Part shown: piece by piece, positions 43,976 to 54,550 of the stretch
How the letters are laid out: each line of letters begins with the position of its first letter
Position numbering within the stretch: position 1 is the stretch's first letter
DNA from: an uncultured Burkholderiales bacterium
Lineage (GTDB): Bacteria > Pseudomonadota > Gammaproteobacteria > Burkholderiales > Burkholderiaceae_C
DNA length: 64,000 bases
Assembly: GCA_903822825.1 (NCBI GenBank)
Contig: CAIJQQ010000012.1
Location: forward strand, 16,355-80,354
Direction of reading: 5' to 3'
Notes under the pieces: generated by a model
What the model was told of the DNA's origin: nothing
Seen by the model: the letters and a program-made list of their open reading frames with translations, nothing else
Databases searched by the model: none
Position numbers and translations under genes: made by a program

Positions 43976-45178
43976 ATGACCGCTTTCATTGAAGCCGCCT
44001 CACCGCACACCATGAACACCTATGGCCGACTGCCTATTGCACTCAGCCATGGCCAGGGTTGCCGAGTCTGGGACGTCAATGGCAAAGAGTACCTCGACGC
44101 CCTTGCAGGCATCGCCGTGAACACGCTGGGGCACAACCACCCCGAGTTCGCCCCCGCGCTGCAAGACCAGATCGGCAAGATCATCCACACATGCAACTAT
44201 TTCCATGTGCCCAACGCCGAAATACTCGCCGCCAAGTTGGTCGAGTTGTCGGGCATGACCAATGTGTTTTTCTGCAACTCAGGCTTGGAAGCCAACGAAG
44301 CGGCCATCAAATTGGCACGCAAGTTCGGCCACGACAAGGGCATCACAAACCCCAAAATAGTCGTTTACGAAAAGGCCTTCCACGGCCGCAGCATCGCCAC
44401 GCTCAGCGCCACGGCCAACGTGAAACTGCAGCAGGGCTTTGGCCCCATGCTCGAAGGCTTTGTGCGCGTGCCGCTTAACGACATCGAGGCCCTGAAAAAA
44501 GCCGCCGTCAACGACCCCGATGTCGTGGCTGTGTTCTTTGAAACCATCCAGGGCGAAGGCGGCATCAACCCGATGCGCGCCGACTACCTGCAAGGCGTGC
44601 GCGCCCTGTGCGACCAGCAGGACTGGCTCTTGATGATCGACGAAGTGCAGTGCGGCATTGGCCGCACCGGCAAATGGTTTGCCCACCAGTGGGCGGGCAT
44701 CGTGCCAGACGTCATGCCCTTGGCCAAAGGACTGGGCTCGGGCGTGCCGATTGGCGCTGTGGTGGCTGGTCCCAAGGCCGCTAATATTTTCCAGCCCGGC
44801 AACCACGGCACCACCTTTGGCGGCAACCCGCTGGCCATGCGGGCGGGCGTGGAAACCATCCGCATCATGGAAAAAGACGACCTGTTGGGCAACGCAGCAC
44901 GCTTGGGCGCTCACTTCCACGACAAACTGGTCGCCGCACTGAGCGGCCTTCAAGGCGTCAAGGAAATCCGTGGCCAAGGCCTGATGATCGGCATCGAATT
45001 CGATCGTCCTTGCGGCGTCCTGCTCAAACAAGCCGCCGACGCGGGTCTGATCATCAACGTGACCGCAGACACTGTGGTGCGCCTGTTACCGCCACTGATC
45101 ATGACCACCGCAGAAGCAGACGAGGTGCTGGGCATCCTCTTGCCGCTGATCAAAGCGTTTTTGGCAGAACAAGCATGA
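43976..45178 (+). CDS. argD: Acetylornithine aminotransferase ArgD
   Basis: 400 residues from the ATG at 43976 with GGAG 8 bases upstream. Class III aminotransferase motifs: NSGLEANEAAIKLAR, FHGRS, IDEVQCGIGRTG, and the PLP lysine in PLAKGLGSG (near 249), then TTFGGNPLAM. It converts N-acetylglutamate semialdehyde to N-acetylornithine (and can act as succinylornithine/DAP aminotransferase). Overlaps argF by 4 bases. Confidence 0.95.
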   Translation: MTAFIEAASPHTMNTYGRLPIALSHGQGCRVWDVNGKEYLDALAGIAVNTLGHNHPEFAPALQDQIGKIIHTCNYFHVPNAEILAAKLVELSGMTNVFFCNSGLEANEAAIKLARKFGHDKGITNPKIVVYEKAFHGRSIATLSATANVKLQQGFGPMLEGFVRVPLNDIEALKKAAVNDPDVVAVFFETIQGEGGINPMRADYLQGVRALCDQQDWLLMIDEVQCGIGRTGKWFAHQWAGIVPDVMPLAKGLGSGVPIGAVVAGPKAANIFQPGNHGTTFGGNPLAMRAGVETIRIMEKDDLLGNAARLGAHFHDKLVAALSGLQGVKEIRGQGLMIGIEFDRPCGVLLKQAADAGLIINVTADTVVRLLPPLIMTTAEADEVLGILLPLIKAFLAEQA

Positions 45179-46113
45179 TCACGCAACAGCCCAACAACAT
45201 CCGGCATTACCTGCAATTCACCGACCTCAGCGCCGATGAATACGCGCACCTGTTTGTGCGTGCCACCGACATCAAGCGCAAATTCAAGGCCTACGAAAAA
45301 TACCACCCGCTGGCCGACCGCACGCTGGCCATGATTTTTGAAAAGGCCAGCACCCGCACGCGTGTGAGCTTTGAAGCGGGCATGTACCAGTTGGGCGGCT
45401 CGGTGGTGCACCTGACCACGGGTGACAGCCAGCTGGGCCGGTCCGAGCCGATCGAAGACAGCGCCCGCGTGATCAGCCGCATGACCGACCTCGTCATGAT
45501 CCGCACCTATGGCCAAGACAAAATCGAGCGTTTTGCTTCGCATTCACGCGTGCCCGTCATCAACGGCCTCACAAACGAATTCCACCCCTGCCAGATCCTG
45601 GCCGACATCTTCACCTACATCGAGCACCGGGGTGACATCAGAGGCAAGACAGTGGCTTGGGTAGGCGACGGCAACAACATGGCCAACACCTGGCTTCAAG
45701 CGGCCGAGTTGTTGGGCTTCAAAGTGCACCTGAGCACGCCCAGCGGCTACGAAGTGGACCAGGCCGTGGCCGGTTTGCGCAGTGCCGACAGCTACAAAAT
45801 CTTCAAAGACCCCGAAGACGCTTGCCGGGGCGCCGACCTGGTGACCACCGATGTGTGGACCAGCATGGGGTATGAGGCCGAAAACGAAGCGCGCAAGAAA
45901 GCCTTTGCTGACTGGTGCGTGGACGAAGCCATGATGCAGGCGGCCAAACCCGACGCCTTGTTCATGCACTGCCTGCCCGCCCACCGCGGCGAAGAAGTCA
46001 GCGCCGATGTCATCGACGGCCCGCAATCGGTCGTGTGGGACGAAGCCGAGAACCGCATGCATGTGCAAAAGGCACTCATGGAGTTTTTGCTCTTGGGCCG
46101 CGTCAACGCTTGA
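45175..46113 (+). CDS. argF: Ornithine carbamoyltransferase
   Basis: 312 residues: carbamoyl-phosphate motif STRTRVSFE (about 62-70), HPCQILADI (ornithine side region), and FMHCLPAHRGEEVS (about 263-276) with the catalytic Cys. Converts ornithine and carbamoyl phosphate to citrulline. The start ATG overlaps the argD stop (ATGA). Followed one base later by a YkgJ-like gene. Confidence 0.97.
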   Translation: MITQQPNNIRHYLQFTDLSADEYAHLFVRATDIKRKFKAYEKYHPLADRTLAMIFEKASTRTRVSFEAGMYQLGGSVVHLTTGDSQLGRSEPIEDSARVISRMTDLVMIRTYGQDKIERFASHSRVPVINGLTNEFHPCQILADIFTYIEHRGDIRGKTVAWVGDGNNMANTWLQAAELLGFKVHLSTPSGYEVDQAVAGLRSADSYKIFKDPEDACRGADLVTTDVWTSMGYEAENEARKKAFADWCVDEAMMQAAKPDALFMHCLPAHRGEEVSADVIDGPQSVVWDEAENRMHVQKALMEFLLLGRVNA

Positions 46114-46114
46114 C

Positions 46115-46423
46115 ATGTCCACCTGCACCTCCTGCGGCGCTTGCTGCGCCAGCTTTCGGGTGGATTTTTCTGTCTGCGAATACGAAGAAGGCGGCGGCGA
46201 TGTGCCTGCCGGGCTGGCCTCGCCCATCACCGAGAGCACCTGCCGCATGCGCGGCACCGACAACAGCCCGCCGCGCTGCGCAGCGCTGTATGGCCGCATT
46301 GGAGAGAAAGCCACTTGCGGCATTTACGAATGGCGTCCATCGCCTTGTCGTGAATTCGAGGAAGGCAGCGATGCCTGCCAGCGCGCACGCCAGCGGCATG
46401 GGCTGCCTGTACTGAAAAGCTGA
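46115..46423 (+). CDS. YkgJ family cysteine-cluster protein
   Basis: 102 residues with a start one base after the argF stop. MSTCTSCGACCASFRV supplies C-x2-C-x2-C-C, and further Cys lie at CRM, CAAL, CGIYEWRPSPC and DACQ. This is the YkgJ/CxxCxxCC zinc or iron-sulfur cluster family, often annotated as Fe-S oxidoreductase; its cofactor and role are not settled. Part of the argD-argF transcription unit. Confidence 0.87.
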   Translation: MSTCTSCGACCASFRVDFSVCEYEEGGGDVPAGLASPITESTCRMRGTDNSPPRCAALYGRIGEKATCGIYEWRPSPCREFEEGSDACQRARQRHGLPVLKS

Positions 46424-46492
46424 ATTCATTTTTTTACAATTGTTGGAAATAACCGACACCACGGTTTTTCGCAGGTGCTACCTTCGCACACC

Positions 46493-47134
46493 ATGAAAAA
46501 ACTCTGGGACAAACTCTGGGACATTTCCCCGCCTGTTGACGCGCGCAGCCCCGTGTTTCCGGGCGACACCCCCTACACCCAGCAATGGGTCGCCAAGCTG
46601 ACCGAGGATTGCCCCGTCAACGTCAGCGCCATCACCTTGTCGCCCCATGTGGGCGCACACGCCGATGCCCCGTTGCATTACGACCCGCAAGGCGCGGCCG
46701 TGGGTGCTCTCGACTTGAAGCCGTTTCTCGGCCGCTGCCGTGTGGTACACGCCATCGATGCAGGGCCACTGATCACCACCGCGCACCTGCAGCATGCGCT
46801 GCACGACCTGCCCGAGCGTGTGCTGGTGCGCACCTGCCGCCAGATGCCGCTGGACCGCTTTGACACCCAGCTCACCGCCTTTGACCCAGACACCGTGCAG
46901 CAACTGGCCGACCTGGGCGTGCTGTTGATCGGCACCGACAGCGCCAGCATCGACCCAGCAGACAGCAAGCAGCTGCCCAGCCACCAGGTGATCCGCCAAC
47001 GCGGCTTGCGGGTGCTGGAGAACCTGCTGCTCGACGACGTGCCCGAGGGCGATTACGAGCTGATCGCCCTGCCCCTCAAACTCATGAGCGCCGATGCCAG
47101 CCCCGTGCGGGCCGTGCTGCGCCAACTGCCATAA
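46493..47134 (+). CDS. kynB: Arylformamidase (kynurenine formamidase) KynB
   Basis: 213 residues. WDISPPVDARSPVFPGDTP opens the cyclase-like family; SPHVGAHADAPLHYD (about 50-64) holds the His/Asp zinc ligands. It hydrolyses N-formylkynurenine to kynurenine. First gene of kynB-kynU-kynA, followed by kynU after 20 bases. Upstream, TTTTTTTACAATTGTTGG (46431-46448 region) contains a palindromic CAATTG that could be an operator; no regulator gene is adjacent. Confidence 0.93.
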   Translation: MKKLWDKLWDISPPVDARSPVFPGDTPYTQQWVAKLTEDCPVNVSAITLSPHVGAHADAPLHYDPQGAAVGALDLKPFLGRCRVVHAIDAGPLITTAHLQHALHDLPERVLVRTCRQMPLDRFDTQLTAFDPDTVQQLADLGVLLIGTDSASIDPADSKQLPSHQVIRQRGLRVLENLLLDDVPEGDYELIALPLKLMSADASPVRAVLRQLP

Positions 47135-47154
47135 CGATTCAGGAAACCGCCAAC

Positions 47155-48441
47155 ATGATGAACCTCACCCCCACACTGCAGGACTGCGAACTGCTGGACC
47201 AGCAAGACCCCTTGCGCAACTTGCGCGCGCAGTTCGATTTACCACCCGGCGTGATCTACCTCGATGGCAACTCCCTGGGCGTGCTGCCCAAAGCCACCCC
47301 CGCCCGCGTGGCCCTGGCTGTCACGCACGAGTGGGGCACCGACCTGATCAAGAGCTGGAACAGCGCAGGCTGGTTCACCCTGCCCCAGCGTGTGGGCGAC
47401 AAAATCGCCCGCGTCATCGGCGCGCAAGCCGGTGAAGTGGTGGCCGCCGACAGCACCTCGATCAACCTCTACAAAGTGCTCTCGGCAGCGCTGCACATCG
47501 CCGCAGCCGACCAGCCGCACAAGAGGACCATCGTCAGCGAGCGCAGCAACTTTCCGACGGACCTCTACATTGCCGAGGCGCTGTGCAAGGAGCGCGGCTT
47601 CACCCTGAAGTTGGTGGAGGCCGAGGACATCGCCACCGCCTTGCAAGGCGATGCGGCCGTGCTCATGCTCACCCATGTGAACTACCGCACTGGGGCCATG
47701 CACGACATGCAGGCCATCACAGCGCAAGCCCATGCACAAGGTACGCTCACCGTATGGGACCTGGCCCACAGCGCAGGCGCCGTGCCCGTGGACTTGCACG
47801 CGGCGCAAGCCGACTTCGCTGTCGGTTGCGGCTACAAATACCTCAACGGCGGCCCCGGTGCGCCCGCCTTTGTGTGGGTCCACCCGCGCCACACCGAACG
47901 TTTTTGGCAACCGCTGGCAGGCTGGTGGGGCCACGCCACGCCGTTTGAATTCACGCCCGACTACCGCCCGGCCCCCGGCATCACCCGCTACCAGTGCGGC
48001 ACACAACCCATCTTGAGCCTCACCGCGCTCGACTGCGGCCTGGACACCATGCTGGCCGCAGACAACCTAGGCGGCATGGCCGCGCTGCGCCAAAAGTCGT
48101 TGGCGCTCACAGGGCTGTTCATCCAGCTGGTGCGCACACGCCTGCACGGCCACGGCTTTGGCATCGCCACCCCTGCACAAGAAAACCAGCGTGGCTCACA
48201 GGTCAGCCTGACCCGCACCGAAGGCGCTTATGCCATCGTGCAAGCTTTGATCGCACGCGGTGTGATCGGCGACTTCCGTGCAGGCGACGGCGGTCAGCAC
48301 CCAGACATCCTGCGCTTTGGTTTCACGCCGCTGTACATCGGCTATGCCGACGTGTGGAACGCCGCCGAGCAGTTGTGCCAGGTGATGGCCAGCGGCGAAT
48401 GGCAGAGCGCCCGCTTCGCCCAGAAACAGGCCGTGACCTGA
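47155..48441 (+). CDS. kynU: Kynureninase
   Basis: 428 residues, fold-type I PLP enzyme. The start region [19 protein letters not shown] and the PLP lysine in [16 protein letters not shown] (about 227) are diagnostic; [14 protein letters not shown] and [14 protein letters not shown] contribute to the cofactor site. Converts kynurenine to anthranilate and alanine. A second in-frame ATG one codon later is equally possible. Confidence 0.96.
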   Translation: MMNLTPTLQDCELLDQQDPLRNLRAQFDLPPGVIYLDGNSLGVLPKATPARVALAVTHEWGTDLIKSWNSAGWFTLPQRVGDKIARVIGAQAGEVVAADSTSINLYKVLSAALHIAAADQPHKRTIVSERSNFPTDLYIAEALCKERGFTLKLVEAEDIATALQGDAAVLMLTHVNYRTGAMHDMQAITAQAHAQGTLTVWDLAHSAGAVPVDLHAAQADFAVGCGYKYLNGGPGAPAFVWVHPRHTERFWQPLAGWWGHATPFEFTPDYRPAPGITRYQCGTQPILSLTALDCGLDTMLAADNLGGMAALRQKSLALTGLFIQLVRTRLHGHGFGIATPAQENQRGSQVSLTRTEGAYAIVQALIARGVIGDFRAGDGGQHPDILRFGFTPLYIGYADVWNAAEQLCQVMASGEWQSARFAQKQAVT

Positions 48442-48451
48442 AAGGCTCGCC

Positions 48452-49333
48452 ATGAGTTCCTGCCCTTTCTCCCCCAACAGGGCCAGCACCATCACAGCGC
48501 CAGGCGAGCGCATCGTGCACGAAGAAAAAGCCCAGCTCGACTTTGATGGCCGCATGAGCTACGGCGACTACCTGCAGCTCGATGCCATTCTGAACGCGCA
48601 ACAACCGCTCTCCCCCGACCACAACGAGATGCTGTTCATCGTGCAGCACCAAACCAGCGAGTTGTGGATGAAGTTGATGCTGCATGAACTGCAAGCGGCC
48701 ATGCACGGCATAGCAAACGACCAGTTGCCTGATGCCTTCAAAAAACTCGCCCGCATCAGCCGCATCATGGAGCAGCTGGTTCACGCCTGGGATGTGTTGG
48801 CCACCATGACGCCGCCCGAGTACAGCGCCATTCGCCCCTACCTGGCACAGTCCAGTGGTTTTCAGAGCTGGCAGTACCGTTGCATCGAGTTTTCGATGGG
48901 CAACAAGAACGCGGCCATGTTGCAGCCCCATGCGCACCGCCCAGACTTGTCAGCCACAGTGCAAACCGCCTACGAAGCGCCTTCGCTGTACGACGAGTGC
49001 CTGCGCCTGCTGGCGCGCCGGGGCCTGGCGGTGCCCGCCACGCACACCGAGCGCGATTGGCGTATGCCCTACGCCGCCGACCCCGGTGTTCAACAAGCCT
49101 GGCTCACCGCCTACCGCGATCCAACCCAACATTGGGACCTGTATCAACTGGGCGAAGAACTGACCGATCTGGAAGACGCGTTTCGCCTCTGGCGCTTTCG
49201 GCATGTCACCACGGTGGAGCGCGTGATCGGCTTCAAGCGCGGCACGGGCGGCACAGGCGGTGTGAGTTACCTGCGCAAGATGCTGGATGTGGTGTTGTTC
49301 CCCGAAATCTGGTCACTGCGCACCGAACTCTGA
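48452..49333 (+). CDS. kynA: Tryptophan 2,3-dioxygenase
   Basis: 293 residues. [35 protein letters not shown] with the substrate-binding Phe/Tyr-rich region, [35 protein letters not shown], and [21 protein letters not shown] (about 249-269), which contains the heme-ligand His and substrate loop. Opens the indole ring of tryptophan. Last gene of kynBUA; together they make anthranilate from tryptophan. Confidence 0.97.
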   Translation: MSSCPFSPNRASTITAPGERIVHEEKAQLDFDGRMSYGDYLQLDAILNAQQPLSPDHNEMLFIVQHQTSELWMKLMLHELQAAMHGIANDQLPDAFKKLARISRIMEQLVHAWDVLATMTPPEYSAIRPYLAQSSGFQSWQYRCIEFSMGNKNAAMLQPHAHRPDLSATVQTAYEAPSLYDECLRLLARRGLAVPATHTERDWRMPYAADPGVQQAWLTAYRDPTQHWDLYQLGEELTDLEDAFRLWRFRHVTTVERVIGFKRGTGGTGGVSYLRKMLDVVLFPEIWSLRTEL

Positions 49334-49375
49334 CAACCCTTTACCAGGGCCTGCGCCCTGATTTAAGGCCTCAAC

Positions 49376-50431
49376 TCAGTCTTTTTGCCCTTCCAGCAGC
49401 AAGCGGATGGGCGCAGGCAGACCCAGCCGTGGCCAGTCCTGCGCATCCACCCACTGGCCCTCGCACTGCGGCGAGGATTGGACTTGCACATGCACCGGGT
49501 GCAGGTGCAGATCGCGGTGGGTGAGCACATGCTTCCACGGCCCGATGAAACGTGGTGACCCAGAACCACCACAACTGGCCAGCAATGCGACTTCATCATC
49601 AAACACAGGCAGACTGAAAAGACCCGCCCAGATGCCCCGGGCCGGGCGTTTGTGCAGCCAGACCTGCCCTTGGGCATTGACAGCCCACAGCAACCACAGT
49701 GTGGCACTGCTGCGCTTGAGCTTGCGGGTTTTGACCGGATAGGCCAGCGGCTGTGCCTGCTCGAGCGCCTGGCACTGCCCCGCTGCGGGACAGGCTTCGC
49801 ACTGCACCTTGCGCGGCAGGCACACGGTAGCACCCAGGTCCATCAGCGACTGGGTATAGGCCGGCATGTCGGCCGATTCGCTCGGCAGCAATTGCTCGGC
49901 CAGCGCCCAAAGGGTGCGCTCGCTCGCGGCCAGCGCCAAATCTTCGCCGTAGCCCAGCACGCGGGTGAGCACGCGCTTGACGTTGCCGTCCAAAATCGCC
50001 GCGCGCTCATGAAAGCAAAACGCCGCAATGGCCGCAGCGGTGGATCGCCCGATGCCGGGCAAAGTGACCAGCTGCTCGGCCATGGACGGGAAAGCGCCGC
50101 CAAAGCGCGCCATCACGTCCTGCGCGCAGCGGTGCAAGTTGCGGGCACGGCTGTAGTAGCCCAGCCCGCTCCACAGGCCCAAAACGTCGTCCAGCGGTGC
50201 TGCCGCCAGACTGGAAACATCGGGGAAACGTTGTAAAAAACGCGGGTAGTAATCGAGCACGGTGCTGACCTGGGTCTGCTGCAGCATGATCTCGGACAGC
50301 CAGACGCAGTAAGGGTCACGGGTGTTCTGCCAAGGCAAGCTTTGGCGACCGTGCTGCCGCTGCCAGTCCACCATGCGGCGTGCAAACCCGGGGGGCAGAT
50401 TCAGTTTTACTGGCTTCAGTTTTTCTGACAT
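49376..50431 (-). CDS. mutY: A/G-specific adenine glycosylase MutY
   Basis: 351 residues. [13 protein letters not shown] holds the catalytic Glu, [15 protein letters not shown] is the helix-hairpin-helix, GNVKRVLTR follows the catalytic Asp (LDGN), and C-x6-C-x2-C-x5-C in [17 protein letters not shown] binds the 4Fe-4S cluster. A C-terminal NUDIX-like 8-oxoG recognition domain follows. Removes adenine opposite 8-oxoguanine. It starts inside mutM (16-base overlap), so both halves of the GO repair pathway are cotranscribed. Confidence 0.96.
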   Translation of the reverse strand: MSEKLKPVKLNLPPGFARRMVDWQRQHGRQSLPWQNTRDPYCVWLSEIMLQQTQVSTVLDYYPRFLQRFPDVSSLAAAPLDDVLGLWSGLGYYSRARNLHRCAQDVMARFGGAFPSMAEQLVTLPGIGRSTAAAIAAFCFHERAAILDGNVKRVLTRVLGYGEDLALAASERTLWALAEQLLPSESADMPAYTQSLMDLGATVCLPRKVQCEACPAAGQCQALEQAQPLAYPVKTRKLKRSSATLWLLWAVNAQGQVWLHKRPARGIWAGLFSLPVFDDEVALLASCGGSGSPRFIGPWKHVLTHRDLHLHPVHVQVQSSPQCEGQWVDAQDWPRLGLPAPIRLLLEGQKD

Positions 50432-51231
50432 TTAGGGCAAAAGAACGTGGTGCGCTGTCCTTGCACGATGGAGCGGATAGGCGTGCTGCACACCCGGCAA
50501 GGCTGCCCGGCGCGGCCATACACGGCGGCCTCGAGCTGGAAATAACCCGTTTTGCCTTCGGCACTGACAAAGTCGCGCAAACTGCTGCCGCCCTGGCGCA
50601 CCGCCCGGGCCAACACCTCGATGATGGCCGCGTGCAGCCGGTCAGAGCGTGGGCGCGAGACCTTGTTGGCCCGCAATGTGGGCCGGATGCCTGCCATGAA
50701 CAGGGCTTCAGAGGCGTAGATGTTGCCCACACCAACGACGGTATCCCCTGCCAGCAGCACCTGCTTGATGGGTGAAGAGCGCTGACGCAAGGCGGCATGA
50801 AATGCAAGCGCTTCGAAGCCCCCTTCGAGGGGTTCAACACCCAAGCGACCCAACAATTTTTGCGCTTGATCACAAGCCTCTGACGGCGCCCAGACCACGG
50901 CGCCAAAACGGCGCGGATCGTGCAAGCGCAGCACGCCCCGATCGGTCAACAGGTCCATGTGGTCGTGCGGGCCGGCGGGCGGTTGTGTAGGCGAAAAATT
51001 CAGACTGCCAGACATCCCCAAATGCAAAAGCAGCAAACCGTCATCCAAATCCACCAGAAGGTACTTGCCACGACGGCGCACACCGTGGATGCGTTGTCCG
51101 CACAAGCTTTGTGGCTCACAGGCCAACGGCCAACGCAGCGGTTTGCCCATGCGCAATTCACGGATGCTCGCGCCCGCAATGCGGTTGGCAAAACTCTGGC
51201 GGGTAACTTCAACTTCGGGCAACTCGGGCAT
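50416..51231 (-). CDS. mutM: Formamidopyrimidine-DNA glycosylase MutM
   Basis: 271 residues from the ATG at 51231, required because processing exposes catalytic Pro2 ([14 protein letters not shown], also Glu3). Later motifs: [14 protein letters not shown] and the C-terminal zinc finger [16 protein letters not shown]...FFCPKCQ. Excises 8-oxoguanine and opened purines. Divergent from the TPR gene with 72 bases between; overlaps mutY by 16 bases. Confidence 0.97.
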   Translation of the reverse strand: MPELPEVEVTRQSFANRIAGASIRELRMGKPLRWPLACEPQSLCGQRIHGVRRRGKYLLVDLDDGLLLLHLGMSGSLNFSPTQPPAGPHDHMDLLTDRGVLRLHDPRRFGAVVWAPSEACDQAQKLLGRLGVEPLEGGFEALAFHAALRQRSSPIKQVLLAGDTVVGVGNIYASEALFMAGIRPTLRANKVSRPRSDRLHAAIIEVLARAVRQGGSSLRDFVSAEGKTGYFQLEAAVYGRAGQPCRVCSTPIRSIVQGQRTTFFCPKCQKN

Positions 51232-51303
51232 TGAAAACTTTGGACTGGCAAGGCTTTGACACACCGGCCAGCCTCTGGATAGACACTGGATTATCATGGT
51301 CGA

Positions 51304-53025
51304 ATGAAATTCTGGTTCCGCTTGGCCGTTTTGTCCTGCTGTGTGATGGGTTGTTTGGCCCAGCCCGCTGAAGCGAGCAAAGACAAGGCACCTCGTCAAT
51401 CTGCATTGGATGGCATGCTGTTTTACCAGCTGCTCCTTGGTGAAATGAATGTGCGTGAAGGGTCTCCCGGCCTGGGCTTTTCAATGGTTCTGGACACTGC
51501 GCGCAAAACGCGTGATCCGCTGCTTTTTCAGCGGGCCATCGACATCGCCCTGCAAACCCGCTCTGGTGAGGCAGCACTTCAAGCCGCGCAGACCTGGAAA
51601 AGGGAATTGCCCGGCGCACAAGACCCCAACCGCTACATCTTGCAAATCCAGTTGGCGCTGAACCGCGTTCCAGAAGCAGGTCAATCTCTGGCCACCTCGT
51701 TGAATGAATTGCCTGAGGACGAGCAGATCGGCGCCATCATCTCGATTCCTCGGGTCTTTTCCAAAGTCAACGACAAAGCCCAAGCTGCGCAAGTGGTTGA
51801 AAAAGCACTGAGCCAATTTCTGAAGCGCCCCGCTTTGACGGCTACCGCTTGGACCACCATTGGCCGCATGCACCGCGAGGCCGATCAGATGCCGCAGGCG
51901 ATCGACGCCGCCCTGAAGGGGCACGCGTCAGACAAGACTTCTCAGGGCCCGCTGATTCTGGCTTTGAGCTTGCTGAGCAGCGCCACACCCAGCCTGAAAA
52001 CGATGCTCGACGAAGCCATGCGAGGGCCTGTCTCAGCCGATTTGCGCTTGGCCTATGCGCGAACACTCATCGGTCAACGCAGCTATCGCGACGCTTTGCT
52101 TCAGCTGCAACAACTGACCCAACTGCACCCGGAATTGACCCAAGGCTGGTTGATGTTGGGCTTGATTCAGCAGGACATGGGGCAAGTTTTGCAAGCGGAG
52201 CAACACCTCATCCGCTATCTGGATGTGAGCAAAGACAACAAAGAACCCGAACAGGAAGCAGGCCGCGGTGAAGCCCTTCTTGCCTTGTCGCAAATGGCAC
52301 AACAAAAAGGCCAATTGGCTCAGGCCAACGAATGGCTCAGCCAGATCCCTGTCAGTGTGGACCCCATTCGGCTGGGCAGCCGCCGGGCCGAGTTGCTGGT
52401 TCAGCAAGGGCGGACCGAAGACGCACGTCAGGTACTGAGCCAAATCAAAACTGCAACACCTGAACAGTCCCGCCGCAAAGCCCTGGTGCTGGCGCAGTGG
52501 CTGCGCGAGCACAAACAAGTCGCCTCAGCATATGAAGTGATCAAGCAAGCTGTGGCAAACCACCCGGACAACCAGGAGTTACTGACCGAGTTGTCCTTGA
52601 TCGCCGAAAAGCTCAAACGCTTTGACGAAATGGAATCGGTGCTTCGCAGTTTGATGAGTGCTCATCCAAAAGACCCTCACGCCTTCAATGCCTTGGGGTA
52701 CTCGCTGGCCGACCGCAAATTGCGGCTGGAAGAAGCTCGAAAACTGGTTGCACAAGCCGTTCAACTTGCACCCGAAGACCCTTACATTCAAGACAGTTTG
52801 GGCTGGGTTGAATTCAGGTTGGGCAATCACCAAGATGCCCTGCGGATACTGCAAGCCGCCTACAAAACCAAGCCCGACGCTGAAATTGCGGCCCACCTGG
52901 GCGAAGTGCTTTGGACTCTCGGGAAAATACAGGAAGCAGGGACCCTCTGGCGCGAAGGCCTGCTGCTCAAGCCCGACAACGAAACCTTGGTGGACACCAT
53001 CCAGCGCTTCCAGTTCAAGCCATGA
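51304..53025 (+). CDS. Periplasmic TPR-repeat protein
   Basis: 573 residues. N-terminal signal peptide (about 1-24, cleavage near AEAS) and then tetratricopeptide repeats to the end, including [23 protein letters not shown] and [24 protein letters not shown]. It lies between mutM and lolB, overlapping lolB by 4 bases, a conserved betaproteobacterial position. TPR proteins of this kind are thought to help outer-membrane assembly but this one is uncharacterised. A GATTAT (51289-51294) lies 9 bases before the ATG. Confidence 0.88.
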   Translation: MKFWFRLAVLSCCVMGCLAQPAEASKDKAPRQSALDGMLFYQLLLGEMNVREGSPGLGFSMVLDTARKTRDPLLFQRAIDIALQTRSGEAALQAAQTWKRELPGAQDPNRYILQIQLALNRVPEAGQSLATSLNELPEDEQIGAIISIPRVFSKVNDKAQAAQVVEKALSQFLKRPALTATAWTTIGRMHREADQMPQAIDAALKGHASDKTSQGPLILALSLLSSATPSLKTMLDEAMRGPVSADLRLAYARTLIGQRSYRDALLQLQQLTQLHPELTQGWLMLGLIQQDMGQVLQAEQHLIRYLDVSKDNKEPEQEAGRGEALLALSQMAQQKGQLAQANEWLSQIPVSVDPIRLGSRRAELLVQQGRTEDARQVLSQIKTATPEQSRRKALVLAQWLREHKQVASAYEVIKQAVANHPDNQELLTELSLIAEKLKRFDEMESVLRSLMSAHPKDPHAFNALGYSLADRKLRLEEARKLVAQAVQLAPEDPYIQDSLGWVEFRLGNHQDALRILQAAYKTKPDAEIAAHLGEVLWTLGKIQEAGTLWREGLLLKPDNETLVDTIQRFQFKP

Positions 53026-53513
53026 ACACGGTCTGGCGATTCCAGCTTCTGGCCCTGCTTGTGGGAGCATCGCTTCTGGCAGGCTGTGCATCGCCAGCCC
53101 GCCAATCCACCCCAGCTGCAGCTTTCTGGTCAGGACGCATGGGATTGCAAATACAGTCTCAACCCGCCCAAAACCTGAGCGCCGCCTTCGAATTGCAAGG
53201 CTCGGCAGAGCGAGGTGAGTTGCTGCTGCTCAGCCCCATTGGAAGCACATTGGCGCAATTGAATTGGACGCCTCAATCAGCCGAGCTCAAGCAAGGCGAG
53301 CGCCAATGGTCAAGCACCCGCCTCGATGAACTGACCACACTGCTCACGGGCACCGCCTTGCCCGTTCCAGCCTTGTTTGACTGGCTGGCCGGAAAGTCCA
53401 CCACGCCTGCTGGCTGGCGTGTGGACCTGTCTCAGCTTGCGCAAGGACGCATTCAGGCCGAGCGCCAAAGCCCTGCGCCCCAAGTCCTGCTCAAAGTGGT
53501 GTTGGAGCGCTGA
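53022..53513 (+). CDS. lolB: Outer-membrane lipoprotein insertion protein LolB
   Basis: 163 residues with a lipoprotein signal peptide (LLAGC lipobox, Cys near 22) and the LolB beta-barrel-like body (FWSGRMGLQIQSQ, FELQGSAERGELLLLSPIGSTLAQL). LolB receives lipoproteins from LolA and inserts them in the outer membrane. Starts at the ATGA overlap with the TPR gene; followed by ispE after 30 bases. The order lolB-ispE is standard in Betaproteobacteria and supports the call. Confidence 0.93.
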   Translation: MNTVWRFQLLALLVGASLLAGCASPARQSTPAAAFWSGRMGLQIQSQPAQNLSAAFELQGSAERGELLLLSPIGSTLAQLNWTPQSAELKQGERQWSSTRLDELTTLLTGTALPVPALFDWLAGKSTTPAGWRVDLSQLAQGRIQAERQSPAPQVLLKVVLER

Positions 53514-53543
53514 GGCAACGCTGTGTAAGACGATAATCTGCGC

Positions 53544-54395
53544 ATGAAAGCGTTGTACGACGTCCCTGCCCCCGCTAAATTGAACCTGTTCCTGCATGTG
53601 ACGGGTCGCCGCGACGACGGCTACCACATGCTGCAATCGGTCTTCATGCTGATCGACTGGTGCGACACGCTGCATTTTGAACGCCGCAGCGATGGTCAAG
53701 TCCTGCGCCAGGACCTGAGCGTGAAATTGCCCGCCGATGACCTGATCACCCGCGCCGCGCGACTCTTGCAAAAGCACACAGGCTGCACGGAAGGCGTTGC
53801 CATCGCCATTGAAAAGCGCATTCCGGCGCAAGCCGGCATGGGTGGCGGCTCGTCCGATGCCGCCAGCTGCCTGCTGGCACTCAACCGCCTGTGGGACTTG
53901 AAGCTGTCACTGCCAACTTTGGAGCAACTGGGTTTGCAGCTGGGCGCAGATGTCCCGTTTTTCTTGAGAGGCCACAATGCCTGGGTCGAGGGCGTTGGTG
54001 AGCAGATCACACCTGTTGCCCTGCCGCCAGCCCGCTTCTGCGTCATCAAGCCCTCCGCTGGCCTTGAAACGGCGCAAATTTTTAGAGATCCTCTCCTGAA
54101 CCGGGCCACAAACCCTGCTACAATTTCAGACTTTGCTGCAGACCACTATGGCTTCGGTCACAACGATCTGCAACCCGTGGCAGAAGTTCTTTGCCCTGAG
54201 GTTGCTCAAGCACTTCGGTGCATGAGCAACGCAGGAATGAACGGAAAGATGACGGGTTCCGGCAGCGCAGTTTTCTCGCTCTGTCATGGACCAAGTCAGT
54301 CCAACTTGGTTCAGGTTCCTGAGCATTGGCTGGTACAGGAATGCAGCAATTTGGAAGTTCATCCCCTTGTGGGTTGGGCGTCCAGCGACAATTGA
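53544..54395 (+). CDS. ispE: 4-(cytidine 5'-diphospho)-2-C-methyl-D-erythritol kinase
   Basis: 283 residues, GHMP kinase family: PAPAKLNLFLHVTGRRDDGYHML (about 8-30) and the ATP loop IPAQAGMGGGSSDAAS (about 94-109) with NGKMTGSGSAVF near the C-terminus. Phosphorylates CDP-ME in the MEP isoprenoid pathway. A GATAAT (53532-53537) ends 6 bases before the ATG and no Shine-Dalgarno is present, so a leaderless mRNA is predicted in addition to read-through from lolB. Confidence 0.96.
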   Translation: MKALYDVPAPAKLNLFLHVTGRRDDGYHMLQSVFMLIDWCDTLHFERRSDGQVLRQDLSVKLPADDLITRAARLLQKHTGCTEGVAIAIEKRIPAQAGMGGGSSDAASCLLALNRLWDLKLSLPTLEQLGLQLGADVPFFLRGHNAWVEGVGEQITPVALPPARFCVIKPSAGLETAQIFRDPLLNRATNPATISDFAADHYGFGHNDLQPVAEVLCPEVAQALRCMSNAGMNGKMTGSGSAVFSLCHGPSQSNLVQVPEHWLVQECSNLEVHPLVGWASSDN

Positions 54396-54428
54396 TCGGT
54401 AGGCAGCTGCAAAGCCGCCCGCCTGTGT

Positions 54429-54505
54429 AGGGGAGTCGCCAAGTTGGTTAAGGCACCGGATTTTGATTCCGGCATGCAAAGGTTCGAATCCTTTCTCCCC
54501 TGCCA
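54429..54505 (+). tRNA. tRNA-Gln (UUG)
   Basis: A complete cloverleaf: acceptor AGGGGAG (54429-54435) with CTCCCCT (54495-54501), D-arm GCCAAGTTGGTTAAGGC, anticodon stem CCGGA/TCCGG with loop TTTTGAT giving anticodon TTG, T-arm AAAGG-TTCGAAT-CCTTT, discriminator G and encoded CCA (54503-54505). It lies between ispE and prs, where Betaproteobacteria carry tRNA-Gln. Confidence 0.97.
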
Positions 54506-54550
54506 AACCATTCAACCGTTCAGTCCTGTTTTCTGATCGCTGGAACGTTC

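Noticed and set aside
49340..49375. AGGGCCTGCGCCCT hairpin between kynA and mutY as terminator
   Set aside because: Five-bp stem and a weak T stretch; plausible but not strong enough to annotate.
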